A stretch of 64,000 nucleotides of DNA from assembly GCA_013180625.2 (NCBI GenBank), contig SNVD02010473.1, positions 2,790,001 through 2,854,000 on the forward strand, read 5' to 3'. Position 1 is the stretch's first letter. Every line of letters begins with the position of its first letter. The DNA is from Boswellia sacra (taxonomy: Eukaryota > Streptophyta > Magnoliopsida > Sapindales > Burseraceae). The notes beneath the pieces are model-generated. The model was not told the origin of the DNA. It saw only the letters and a list, made by a program, of their open reading frames with translations, and ran no database searches. This document shows, piece by piece, positions 11,701-22,109 of the stretch. Made by a program: the position numbers and the translations under genes.

Positions 11701-14700
11701 TCCAGCTAAAACAATGTTGGTGGAGAATTCAATTCTCTTATTCTCTTTTTATATTTCTTATTATTTTTAATGAAAATGAAATTTTTAATTTATTTTGGAA
11801 GTGAAAATAAACGAAAATGGAAACAAAAAATGATTGTTGGGATGATTACGTGGGATTTTGGATTAGATTTGAGGTTGCGTTCGGGATGTCGTGGCTGCAT
11901 GTGGGGCTCTGGGTGATGTTTGGGTGTGCTTGGTTGTAGATTTCAAGTGATGCACGTCGATTATCTGACCAATCTCATCTTGCTTTCTGGCTATAGACCC
12001 TGCAAGGGTTTTGAAGCTGCGTTGACTGTTCAGTGTAGCCTGTATGTGGCGCAAACACATAATAAATTATTTGGATGTAAACTAATAAATAAATAGTTAA
12101 TTATTTGAATTTGATAACAACATAAAATCTTTATATTCTTGATATAAATAAGATATCATATCAATTATTCAACAGTTTTAATGATAACTTTTAGGCAATT
12201 TAAAGTGGACAAATAAGATGATAGTACTCGAACGGTAGAAAGATGAAGAGAAAAGCTTGTTGTGGCATGTTAAGACCGAGGGAGTGATTATTGTTTTGTT
12301 TAAATTTTAAATAGATACGAAGTAAACTAAAATTTGAATGAGTTTGAAAAAAATTTAAATGATATGTTTATTTTTTATTTTAATATTTGAATTAAAACGC
12401 CTAAAAATTAATACATATATCATTCTTTATATATTTTGTTTTTACTTATGATTTTATTGTATATAGTAAAAATATTTACATATTAAAATTTATTATGAAT
12501 TAATTTATTTAAATGTGTATAGTTGGGTAAAGAAATTATTTTTTTGTAAATTAATTTGCTATATAAATAAGTTATATAATCATAAAATAATTTTAAAAAT
12601 ATATAGAGAATCATAATATAAAATTAAAAATAAATAATAATTTTTCAAAATTAAAATATTAAATTTTATATAAATTAGTCATAAATAAATTTTATAAAGA
12701 CATTTAAGAGAATAAAATAAGTAATAAATGACTAGGATATTTGAATTCATATAAAAGTTAAAAATTTTAACTTTTTTTATTCATATGAAAATATCTTAGA
12801 CTAAGTCCTAAGTCGAAAAAAAAAAACACTATCAAAATATCTGAAAATAACTTAAATTCAAACCTCAATCAAAAAACAATTAGCCTCTTAATTTACTTAA
12901 CAAAGATCTTTTCGATTCTCAACTCCTAACAAAAGCTTTGGTGTCTATATATTACATTCAATAAACTTACATCTAATTTTTCTGTAAAAAATTATAAAAT
13001 AACAAGATTTTCATTTCACAATTTAGAATCTAAACTGAAAATTCCCATTTAGGCAAAACAAAAATAGTAAATGAAGCATAAATTGAACTTAAAAATAAGA
13101 TTATATTAAATAATTGGGATGGTTTCATTTATTTTTTCTTAAATGATTTGAAATCAAGTTGTCATACATGCCATTAATGCTATGCAATGACAAGGTAATT
13201 GCGCAACTAAAGATAAGGTATTGTGAAGACCTTCACGGACTTCTGTGAGACTAAAATCAATCAATTCTTATGAAACACCAGAAAGCGCCAATCCATCCAT
13301 AGTTTTTCGGCTCTATTGACAATCCCACATCGTTTCCACCGAAACAAATTGGGATCTTAGTTAATGTATCTTTCGTACCAACCAAAGATGTATACAACGA
13401 TGTCGTAGAACAGGCCCATGAAATGTTGGTCCAATTGGTAAGATTTATTTTTTACCAAGTCGCTACCGACCTTACCCAAACATCAATCATCGGTGACAGT
13501 TCATGAGGCCTCTAATTCGGAGGAGGACAAACAACTCGACAGCGAGTTCTGCAAACAATGCCCACTTTATTGATTTGAAATGCCAGCAAGTCCAAATGAT
13601 CCACAGACATAGTCCTGGAAAGCCGCCGAAAATATAGCTCAATAATACGGCGACAAAATTTGCAGTCGGAGAAAGGAGTCATTCTAGATAGCCAACCAAT
13701 TTATATAACCAGCTAAGTTTATATAACTTGATTTGATACAAAATTATTAAACATAAAATAATTATTTTACCCTTCTTCACACTAGAATAAAAAATTATTA
13801 AAAAGTACATAACTCTATTAAATAACTTGAATTGATCTATTATTCAGTTCTCTATTCCTCCACTTCCTTAGTAGCCAAACATAAAATTAAAAAAAAAAAA
13901 AGCACATTTCACTAAAATATAATTTTGATAAAAGCTAAAATCAGTGTAATTAAAAGTGATGGATTGAATAAACAAGGCACAAGTTAACACTAGCGTAAAA
14001 TCAGACCAATAATCAATACTGACAAATTATTTTTCTTTGTTAATTTTCTGTTACATTCTTTCACTTTCTCACCGTCCACGTATTCTATTTCTAATCATAT
14101 CATTCATTTTATTATATTTTCAGCTGTAGGTCTCCTATATTAAGGATGTCTCCTTTGCTAAGAGCCTCAACCGTTACCTGTCGTTTTCTGTCCTCGATTA
14201 TTTGCGCAAGTGGGAAAAATATCTCGAGTTGATATCAATTTTCAACTGAATGATTATTGGAATGACTAATATTGTTGTTTGAAATTACATCTAACTTGAT
14301 AACTCTATTTTGTCTTCTTTTTCTAGCGGATGAACCGTTCAAATTAGTTTAAACTTTTTTTCCTAGCTATATCATCTCATTGGAAGAACAAATTTTAAGC
14401 AAATTTTACATTGAAACATGCATTGGGTTTAACATAACCTTGATTCTCATCTATGGTACTCATCAAGCTTTAAAGAGATCACCAGAAAGTATATATTACG
14501 GCTACAACATATTGCATAATACTATTTGAATAATTACGTGACACATTTCAAGTATAACCCAAATGTTTTCCGATGTTCAAAGTGTGTGTCTTCCATAGTA
14601 TATAATGAACTCTACGTAACAGCCGATGTCACAATCGTATTAACCTTCTATTAATTGAAGATACATACTTTCATAATATTCTAATCTCCAACTTTAATGT

Positions 14701-17185
14701 GAACATCTTGTGGAAATTAATTAACGTATATTTAAAAGTGATAGATTGTGCTAATTATGTTTTTTTTTTGTTACACCAAAATTTTTTTATAATATTTTTT
14801 TTATTAAGATTTTAGAAAAAATTGAGAAAATAACTCAAATTAGGGCTTTCTTTTGATAAATGATCATATTTCTGAAAATTTGTATGTTATAACTCTGTTT
14901 GACATCCAACAATATCGAATGAGTGCATCGGACAATGTCCCACTTGTAAGCAAAAGGTTTCACTGCCCTAAAACAATGCTTTTCTTTTCCATTCTCTAAA
15001 GAGTGTCAAAATAAATAAATAAACATTAAAATTACATACAAAGAGGGGCAATTAAAATAACAAACAAATGGTGGTTTAAAGTTTATAAATTGTTTAATTG
15101 TAATAATGTTTAAATTAAAGAATTCTCTTAATTTTCAACATATCCAATTTTTTCATTTGTTAGTTAATCAAGTTTAATTGTAAGATACAAAAATACATTA
15201 TCGTTGAAATGCGTTAAAATACTAGTTGACAAGCTTATAGGCGCGTCATTAGTAGTAAATGCTAGATTCGGTGGCTTTTCTAATTTGTGCAGCTCACTCA
15301 TGATTTTTAGCACTTTGGACTTAAAAAGTCAATGAAATAAGACTACCAATTTGAGTTAATTTTTTTTTTTTTTTTTGCAATTTTGTTTACTGTATAAGCT
15401 GTTAGTTGTGGAGTTGTATTGAATATTAAGATATTTACTTTCAATGGAAATTTATTTAGTAGTGTTACCAATTTCACTTGAAAAAAAGGAGAAAAAATTA
15501 ATAGCATTTGGCGGGGATGGGTATATAGTAGAGAAATTGTATTTTATTTAAATTATATTTTTTATTATATTGTCTTAATAGTAATTTAATTTGTGGATGA
15601 TTTTTTTCATAATTTTTTATTAGATTTGATGGGTTGCTTGTTGATCTACTCAATGCCAAGGTGTGAATTTTTTTTTTCCAGATCAGATAATTTGAATTTG
15701 CTTCACACGGTTAATAGGGTCAAAATCAATGATAACCTTAAGTTGAGGTCCAATATGCGATGACCCTATGATTTACTGAAATATTAAAGATAACCCTACC
15801 CTTGAGAAATTCCATTTGAATTAACGAAATTTAAGTTTGATACATGAAATAGGAAGTAAAACACTTATTTAGACTAAAGAGGTGGAGTGCATATTAACAT
15901 ATGTACATGCAGTGTTGCCAATTTTTTTTTTGTACTTTAATTTTAGGATTTTTATTATTGTAGGATTTTATTTTATTTCAAATTTTAAATTTTCATATTA
16001 ATTATTATTGACATTTAAGAATAATTATTTTTTCAATTTTTTCAACGATTAGGAGATTTTGTAATTTAGATATTTCAGTTTAGTTTATTGTTGATGGTTA
16101 ATAATTTTTTTGATCATTTTGTTTCGTTATTTTGACTTATTAATTTGTTTTGATTTTTTAAGCTACTTAAAAAAATCTTATCGTAATTCATTATCTTTAT
16201 TATTTTGTTTATATTTACTATAACTTTGTGTTTGTTGTGATTTGAGGATTTGAGATGATACGGATTCGAGGGATTTACTAATTTGCCATTTTTGCCTTTG
16301 AACTTAACAAACTTCGATTAACAAGAACGTTATATCTAATATCTTAATAAACCTCAAGATCATTTGCGATATTATGTTCTATTTAAAGGTTATCAATAAT
16401 CCTTATTCTAGTTAACAATCACATGCACTATTCATGTTATTTGAAGATATATTTACAAAAAATTTGCTTTTAGCTTTCATTTTTTTTTTGGAAGAAAGAT
16501 TTTGGTGTTCATGATTAGGGTAGATGACCAAATTAATTTCAAGTTACCGTTAGAGCTGTATTTTTTATTATTTTTTTTAACGAAAAATAAATAAATCTCC
16601 CGTCTCTGAAAGCAAATTTCCTTCCTGGGTTGCATCTGCTCCCTTCGATATTGGGAAGTAGAGGTCTACATAAGCGTATATCTACAGCTAAACACTGAGT
16701 TAAGTATATGTTTTTCATTTTTCTTTCAGGTCTTTCATCATACGTGAAATGAATTATAAAATTAATGAAGCCAATTGCTAAGGCAATAAATTGTTATTTT
16801 TCCATACCATCATGCTTTATTTGTATATATATTTTTCCAAAATATTGGAAGCTAGCAACTTTTTTTTGTTTGTTTTAATTTAGAAAATTTAATTGGTGTT
16901 TGATTAATGGTTATTAACTAAGAATTTCAACCCAATGAAAATTAAAAAAAAAAAAAAACAAAGAAACGATGTCGCTTTAAATTTACTTACTAATCAGGAC
17001 ACCGTGTGGAGGAATAATAAACTTAATTAAATAATTAAATTTTATAGTGGAGGATTTCAAATTTGGGAAGGATTAGTATTCCACTATTCCTAGAACGGAT
17101 AAATAAAAGAATAAGAAAAAAATTAATTAGAAATATAAGAGGAGTTGGAATTCTGATCTAATAATGAAAGGAAATGAATAGAATT
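11701..17185. other. AT-rich intergenic region without recognised genes
   Basis: Roughly 5.5 kb dominated by A and T runs, with no long open frame, splice-linked coding segment or tRNA-like cloverleaf that I could find. Around 13,190-13,690 the base composition is more balanced, and 13,558-13,600 resembles a piece near 25,502-25,550 (see findings). Poly(T) tracts at ~15,360 and ~15,925 and poly(A) tracts near 13,893 and 16,945 may mark old retroelement tails. Nothing can be called with confidence. Confidence 0.5.
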
Positions 17186-18160
17186 TATATAAACGTATGT
17201 AGCCTATAAAAAGAAGATTAGCGAGGAAGTGAGCCAATGATATTCTGATTAAGTTGGTTTAGCGAGTGATTTGGGTGATTGTCTTCTTTTTATCAGATGA
17301 AGTACTGGTTACATGTAAGTAGGGGGATTTAGCCTGTTCTATCTGCTTCCCAAAGCTGAAGAACAAATTATCCCACCCACAAGAACAAGATGAAGATCAT
17401 GAGAAATATTACTGTGTCCTTTTGTCCCAAGTTCATGCGCGTTTTCAGACTGCAAAGATGTTGTATCCCTCTGCCAGTTATTCAAACACATCAGCGATAA
17501 ACACACTCCTCCTCGTAATGATAATGATCTAACAACAGTAACAGTAGAGTTTGCCAGCCATTATTCTTGAGGAAGAGAATAATTCCAATTTGCCCTCAGG
17601 ATTGCAAAGTTTGTATGCCAAGTAAGGGGGAGGAGGAGGAAGATATTGATATTGAACTTTAGGAACTTGCTCCTCTCCTCTCCTGCCAAGGGAGGAAGAT
17701 ATTGATATCTGAGGCATTTTGCTCTAATCCCTTCCCCCTTTCAAGTGAGGCTATTTCCAGGATTTCAAAGAGAAGGGTGTTGTCAAGTTTGTTTAGATAT
17801 ATTTTTGAGAGTTCAGCTGAATTGTGGCCCCGCGTTGGGGTGGAGTCCTTGACACCCAAAGAGTTGACAAACATACTTTTAGGGATATTGAGAGGCAACT
17901 TTTTCTGAAATCTCAGTGCAAAGAAGAATTTGGAGTTCTTTGACACCCAAGGAGTTGGTGTCGTTGACAAAGGGTGCTGATTATTCATTTGCACATGCAT
18001 GTACGTGTTGTAAATCTTCTCCATATTCCATATTGCAACGAAAGACAACCCGGAGCTCCGTATACCAGCCAACGAAGACCGCGCGGGATAATCGTGATAT
18101 TCCGGATACGAGCCGATAAAGGCCGCATGGATGAAGGCCGCATTGTGGTGGATTTTTAAT
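17186..18160. other. Higher-complexity segment, possibly a decayed gene or non-coding transcript
   Basis: This kilobase stands out from its AT-rich surroundings by more even composition. A TATA-like TATATAAACG lies near 17186 and CCTATAAAAAG near 17203. A short ATG frame at 17391 ends after 34 codons. Minus-strand frames at 17,659-18,072 (137 codons) and 17,981-18,235 (84 codons) resemble no family I know. Two internal near-repeats are visible: GGAGGAAGATATTGATAT at ~17,636 and ~17,694, and a TTGACACCCAA(A/G)GAGTTG motif at ~17,848 and ~17,940. It may be a pseudogene or non-coding RNA locus; no product is assigned. Confidence 0.3.
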
Positions 18161-18170
18161 TTTTTTTTTA

Positions 18171-18944
18171 ATTATTAAGTAACTATATTGGATTTTATTA
18201 CGATTTATTTTCGGTATTAGCTCTGTAGGTGGCAAACTTTTATTTGAATATTGGGATTTAGCTGTTTTATTTGTTTTTTTCAGAGTTATTATTATTGTTT
18301 TTAAGGATTTTGATTTATTTGATTTTCTTTTAAAGATTTTGATTAATTATATTGAATTATATTGAATTTTATCAGGATTCATTTTTTTTATTTGAGTTAG
18401 ATTCTTGTCTCCTCATATTAATTGGTAACTTTTTTCCTTTTAACTTAATTTGTTTTCATAATATATATGACTAAATTTATGATTATCTACCTTGCAAAAA
18501 TACTAATGGCACAACTGCTTCAAATTCCATTTTCATTTATTATCAATATGATTTAGTTGCATATATGCCCCATTTTTTTTCATATATTATGATTTGGTTG
18601 TACAACCTCTCAATATAATCATCATCAATATAATCATCATCATATTTAGGTTAGGATTAGAAAATCAAGTTATACTAATAGATAAATGTTAATGTGATAG
18701 ATATTATTAAATATTATGTGATAGATATTATTCTCTTCAAACCTAGCTAAAGTATGCCTGATCATATGCGCGCATCCATCCAATATTATTTGGCAATTTT
18801 TTTTTAATTTCTTCTATTAGAGGCACTAATCCAGTCATTGGTTACAGAAATGACTGTCTGCAAGACAAAAATTAGAGGCTACTTATTTCCTTAAAAAACA
18901 ATATATATATAAAATCAATACTAACTACCAATATCTAATTTTAA
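18171..18944. other. AT-rich intergenic DNA
   Basis: Low-complexity AT-rich sequence with a short direct repeat of ATAATCATCATCAATAT around 18,615-18,645. No gene seen. Confidence 0.5.
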
Positions 18945-19097
18945 CTTCAATATATTATAAAATTATATTTTATTTTCAGTTTAATATAATATAAAATTAT
19001 ATTTCACACTCATCGTATCACGATGGTGATAGTTTTGTGCTATATTTAGACTTCATTTATATAGCTTATTTCATCAAAACAGCGTTCACCTCAGCCG

Positions 19098-19269
19098 AAA
19101 TGGCAAGTTAGTTCATCAAAACGCGCGATTTAGTACCAAATCAACGTGATCAATCCGCTTTGATGTGACATAAAGTCATTAAATGGCCAGGTAGTTTATC
19201 AAAACGCGCGATGTAGCACCAAATCAACATAATCAATCCGCTTTGATGTGACATAAAGTCACTAAATAG
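19098..19269. repeat. 83-bp tandem repeat, two copies
   Basis: Two adjacent units beginning AAATGGC at 19,098 and 19,181 (period 83 bp). Both contain ATCAAAACGCGCGAT, CCAAATCAAC, and AATCCGCTTTGATGTGACATAAAGTCA. The copies differ at a few positions. A third, more diverged partial copy occurs near 19,800-19,860. Confidence 0.85.
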
Positions 19270-19311
19270 CTTTCAATTTAACACTTCTTGCACTCTCCAA
19301 TTCACTGGGTT

Positions 19312-19490
19312 GTTAACTTTGCCCTAGAGGGTGGGGTGGGTTGGGAACTTGGGGTGGGTGTCGCTGGGTTGGGCACTGTTAACTTTGCCCTAGAGGGTGG
19401 GGTGGGTTGGGAACTTGGGGTGGGTGTCGCTGGGTTGGGCACTGTTAACTTTGCCCTAGAGGGTGGGTTGGGGTGGCTGTGGCTATGGTG
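19312..19490 (+). repeat. 66-bp G-rich tandem repeat with G-quadruplex motifs
   Basis: Units start with GTTAACTTTGCCCTAGAGGG at 19,312, 19,378 and 19,444, an exact 66-bp spacing. The first two units look identical; the third is truncated and diverged after ~22 bases. Each full unit contains GGGTGGGGTGGGTTGGG, four G-runs with 1-2-base loops, a canonical quadruplex pattern on the plus strand. Because 66 is a multiple of 3, the repeat is open in several frames; I do not regard those frames as genes. Confidence 0.9.
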
Positions 19491-19870
19491 ATGCAAGTTA
19501 ATTTATATGGGTTAGATACCCTATAAGACATATATCTAAGATTATACATGACTGCTTTAACAAATAACCGAGTTTATAATAGTAATTTTCAATATTTAAT
19601 TTTAAGTTTAAAATAGTAATTTTCAATATTTAATTTTAAGTTTAATATGATATGTAATAATATTTTATACTCATCGTACTATGATCTGATAGTTTCATGT
19701 TATATTTAAACTATTCTTTATATTTTATATTTTATGTTATATGAAATGTTTAACATTTTGTAGGTTCATCCAGCCTGGCCGCCTCTGTCGACGAAGGCCT
19801 CAATCGAAATGGTTAGAAGTTCATTGAAACACACAGCATAACAACAAATCAATGTGATCAATTGTCCTTA

Positions 19871-20558
19871 AATTCTAGACTCACTAATTCATCCGAAAAT
19901 TTTAAATTAGATATGTTATTGATTCCGCAGGAGTGGGCAGGTAGGGTTGTGGTCATGCAATTTAATTTGGTCCAATAGGTAAATTACCTAAACCCTGAGG
20001 TTTGATGAAAGGACAATTAACCCTCAACACTTTATAAATATCCATAAACGCCCTTGCTACCTATTGTGATAAACGCCCTTGCCGTTAACTGCCGTATATG
20101 AACATCATCTACTACCCATTGTAATAAACACCCTTGCCGTTAACTGCCATATATGAACATTATCTACAAATGTCAAGAGCCATGACTATACTTTATTTTT
20201 TAAAAATCTTTAAGTTTCTTTATTTTTTACTCATCCAATAAATTTATATAAGCAAGTTGTACAAATTGTTTTATTAATTGTATAAAACAACTCTGGAACA
20301 AATATACGATCAATATGGTTCGATCAAAGAAGCAACCCACTCTACATTGGGCCTGCATTTTAAAATAGGCCCAACCCCGTGTTTTTCTCGGCCTCCTTAA
20401 CCCAATAGTCAGAGATCTTGTGACTAACCGATCACAGTAGATATTTATTATAACTCTCGTACCATGTTGAAGATCATTGCAGGTTAGTTTTTGAAAGAGC
20501 ATATTGATAGTGATCATTATTTATGCAAATGCTTGACAATCTACATATATAAAACTAT
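19871..20558. repeat. Intergenic DNA with a 55-bp tandem repeat
   Basis: A unit containing ATAAAC(G/A)CCCTTGCCGTTAACTGCC, then TATATGAACAT(C/T)ATCTAC, occurs at 20,069 and 20,124 (55-bp period). A partial copy lies at 20,043. The preceding text, with AAATTACCTAAACCCTGAGGTTTGATGAAAGG, looks like a dispersed-repeat terminus, but I cannot name the family. Nothing else is seen to 20,558. Confidence 0.6.
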
Positions 20559-21199
20559 GAGGTCATGTTTAACGCACCATATAGGATAGTATAACTATGA
20601 TTCTATTAGATAACATTGTATTGAATTGTATTATATAGGATTGAATAAATTTTATACTATGTTTGATTTATCACTTATTATATAAATGCTACACAATACT
20701 ATATTTGATAAAAGACTGTATTAAAATATATTAAATTCTTTATAATAAATTAAAATATTTTAAAATAATAAATTATGTTTAAATTATAATAAGTTTATTA
20801 ATTATTTATATTAAATTAATTACAAATATTTAGAATATATATAATTTATTGAATATCTAACCAAAAATTAATTATTTAAATAATTAATTTAATATAAATA
20901 TTTAATAAACTTTATATTCTAAATATTTATTTATTTACATATCTTTGTGATATTTATGGACAAAAACTGAAACAAAAAGCACTATAGTCCACGTTGATGT
21001 TTATGCAGCCTTGACCCAGGCCGAAGCCATGCATAATTTAGAATTGATTACCATTTATGCACCACAGTGTGTGCTATAGTGCACGCTTAATGTTATCCAT
21101 TCCTATTGAAAGACTGCACCCAAACATGGGATAAAATAAATGAAAATAATGCAAACAATACGTTCTATCATATATTATCCCGCACGTCAAACATGCCCC
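20559..21199. mobile_element. Non-autonomous TIR DNA element (about 640 bp), diverged
   Basis: The left end GGTCATGTTTAACGCAC at 20,561 matches the reverse complement of the right end, GGGCATGTTTGACGTGC reading inward from 21,199. Similarity then weakens. GGGCATGTTTG is a terminus type I associate with PIF/Harbinger- or hAT-like non-autonomous elements; the superfamily is uncertain. The interior is AT-rich and has no coding capacity. No clear target-site duplication could be read. Confidence 0.55.
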
Positions 21200-21236
21200 G
21201 AAGTATTGGTACCATAAAATTATTTTTCTAGTTTAT

Positions 21237-21553
21237 CGATTAATTAAAGAAAATTTATATGACGCACGTTAGCTTCTTAATTAATTACATTGGATTACAG
21301 ATTATTCAAACCCACGCACGGTACTGTACTTATAAGTATTAGCTTCACGATGAGAAGCTTCGTACTGTGAGATCTTTAAAACTTATAAACGTGCATGGTT
21401 GTTTCCAATTAAGAGCCACTGGCTTCCGGCTTGTGCTTAACTCTAATGTGATTGTCAAGAACAGTTCATCTACTTAAATTCTCTTGAAAGACAAGGACCC
21501 CCAAGTTTCAAACATATAGTTTATCTAAACTTCTCTTGTCAAGTAAACACAAA
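21237..21553. repeat. ~320-bp direct repeat, copy 1
   Basis: Begins CGATTAATTAAAGAAAAT and ends CTTCTCTTGTCAAGTAAACACAAA. It shares long blocks in the same order and orientation with 26,430-26,763: CAGATTATTCAAACCCA, TTCACGAT(G/A)AGAAGCTTC, CCAATTAAGAGC, AGTTCATCTACTTA, and CTTGAAAGACAAGGACCCCC followed by AAGTTTCAAACATATAG. No open frame spans it. It lies just right of the TIR element and downstream of the NNF1-like gene. Confidence 0.85.
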
Positions 21554-22109
21554 ACATAAAATCTGATTTACGTATTCCTCCCAGATTTTCAAAATAGGAT
21601 TTAAAAAAGCACCTTTAATTGTGTAAATCAAAGTCCTATTACAATTGGTAAAGATTAACACAATACAGCTTACATAGCTTCAAAGAGGCAGAAAGGACTG
21701 GTATGACAACAATAATCATTCACTACACAAGCGTTCCTATACATGGTTAAAAACGTATATCAGAGCTAGCACTAATGGATTGTGAATACTAGGACAGAAA
21801 GAGCACACCAAATGAAGCATATAAAAGATTTAATCTTTTACTATAAATATGTGAGAATAATCCCCCAGAAAATGCAGTTTGTAATTACACTAGAAGATTA
21901 ATGGACTTCCCAATTTATGGATCATGACTCCCATTATTGCATGTCCCATACCGTAAAATTCCGCTCCTAAACTGTTAACGTGGAAGATAATCAAACACAA
22001 GTAAAGATTCTTCACCAACCAGAGCAAATATGTAGCGTCAAGGTGCTTTGAAATATGTGCCCCCTATTTGTTATTTTTGTTTTTCAGTTCCAAGAGAGTA
22101 AAGAAGAAT
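21554..22109. other. 3' flank of the NNF1-like gene
   Basis: About 550 bases of non-coding DNA between the repeat copy and the terminal exon of the minus-strand gene; probably includes its 3' UTR. No other feature seen. Confidence 0.45.

Larger units (their letters stand above)
18945..19870. repeat. Duplicated block (degenerate direct repeat)
   Basis: Sequence at ~18,945-19,160 recurs in degenerate form at ~19,590-19,870 in the same orientation. Anchors are ACTCATCGTA...GATAGTTT...GCTATATTTA at 19,009-19,062 against 19,670-19,724, and the AAATGG...AGTTCATCAAAAC / AGTTCATTGAAAC segment followed by CAAATCAA(C/T)GTGATCAAT. The two smaller tandem repeats sit between and within these arms. The origin is unknown; a degenerate transposable element with duplicated ends is one reading. 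Confidence 0.55.

Noticed and set aside
17659..18072. 137-codon minus-strand frame in the balanced-composition island
   Set aside because: No recognisable motif, codon pattern or splice continuity; kept only as part of an uncertain locus.
19098..19269. CRISPR-like repeat
   Set aside because: Only two adjacent long units without spacers, in a plant genome.
19288..19491. Open frames on both strands through the 66-bp repeat (Gly/Trp- and Pro/Ser-rich)
   Set aside because: Caused by a repeat period divisible by three; no ATG context or flanking coding sequence.
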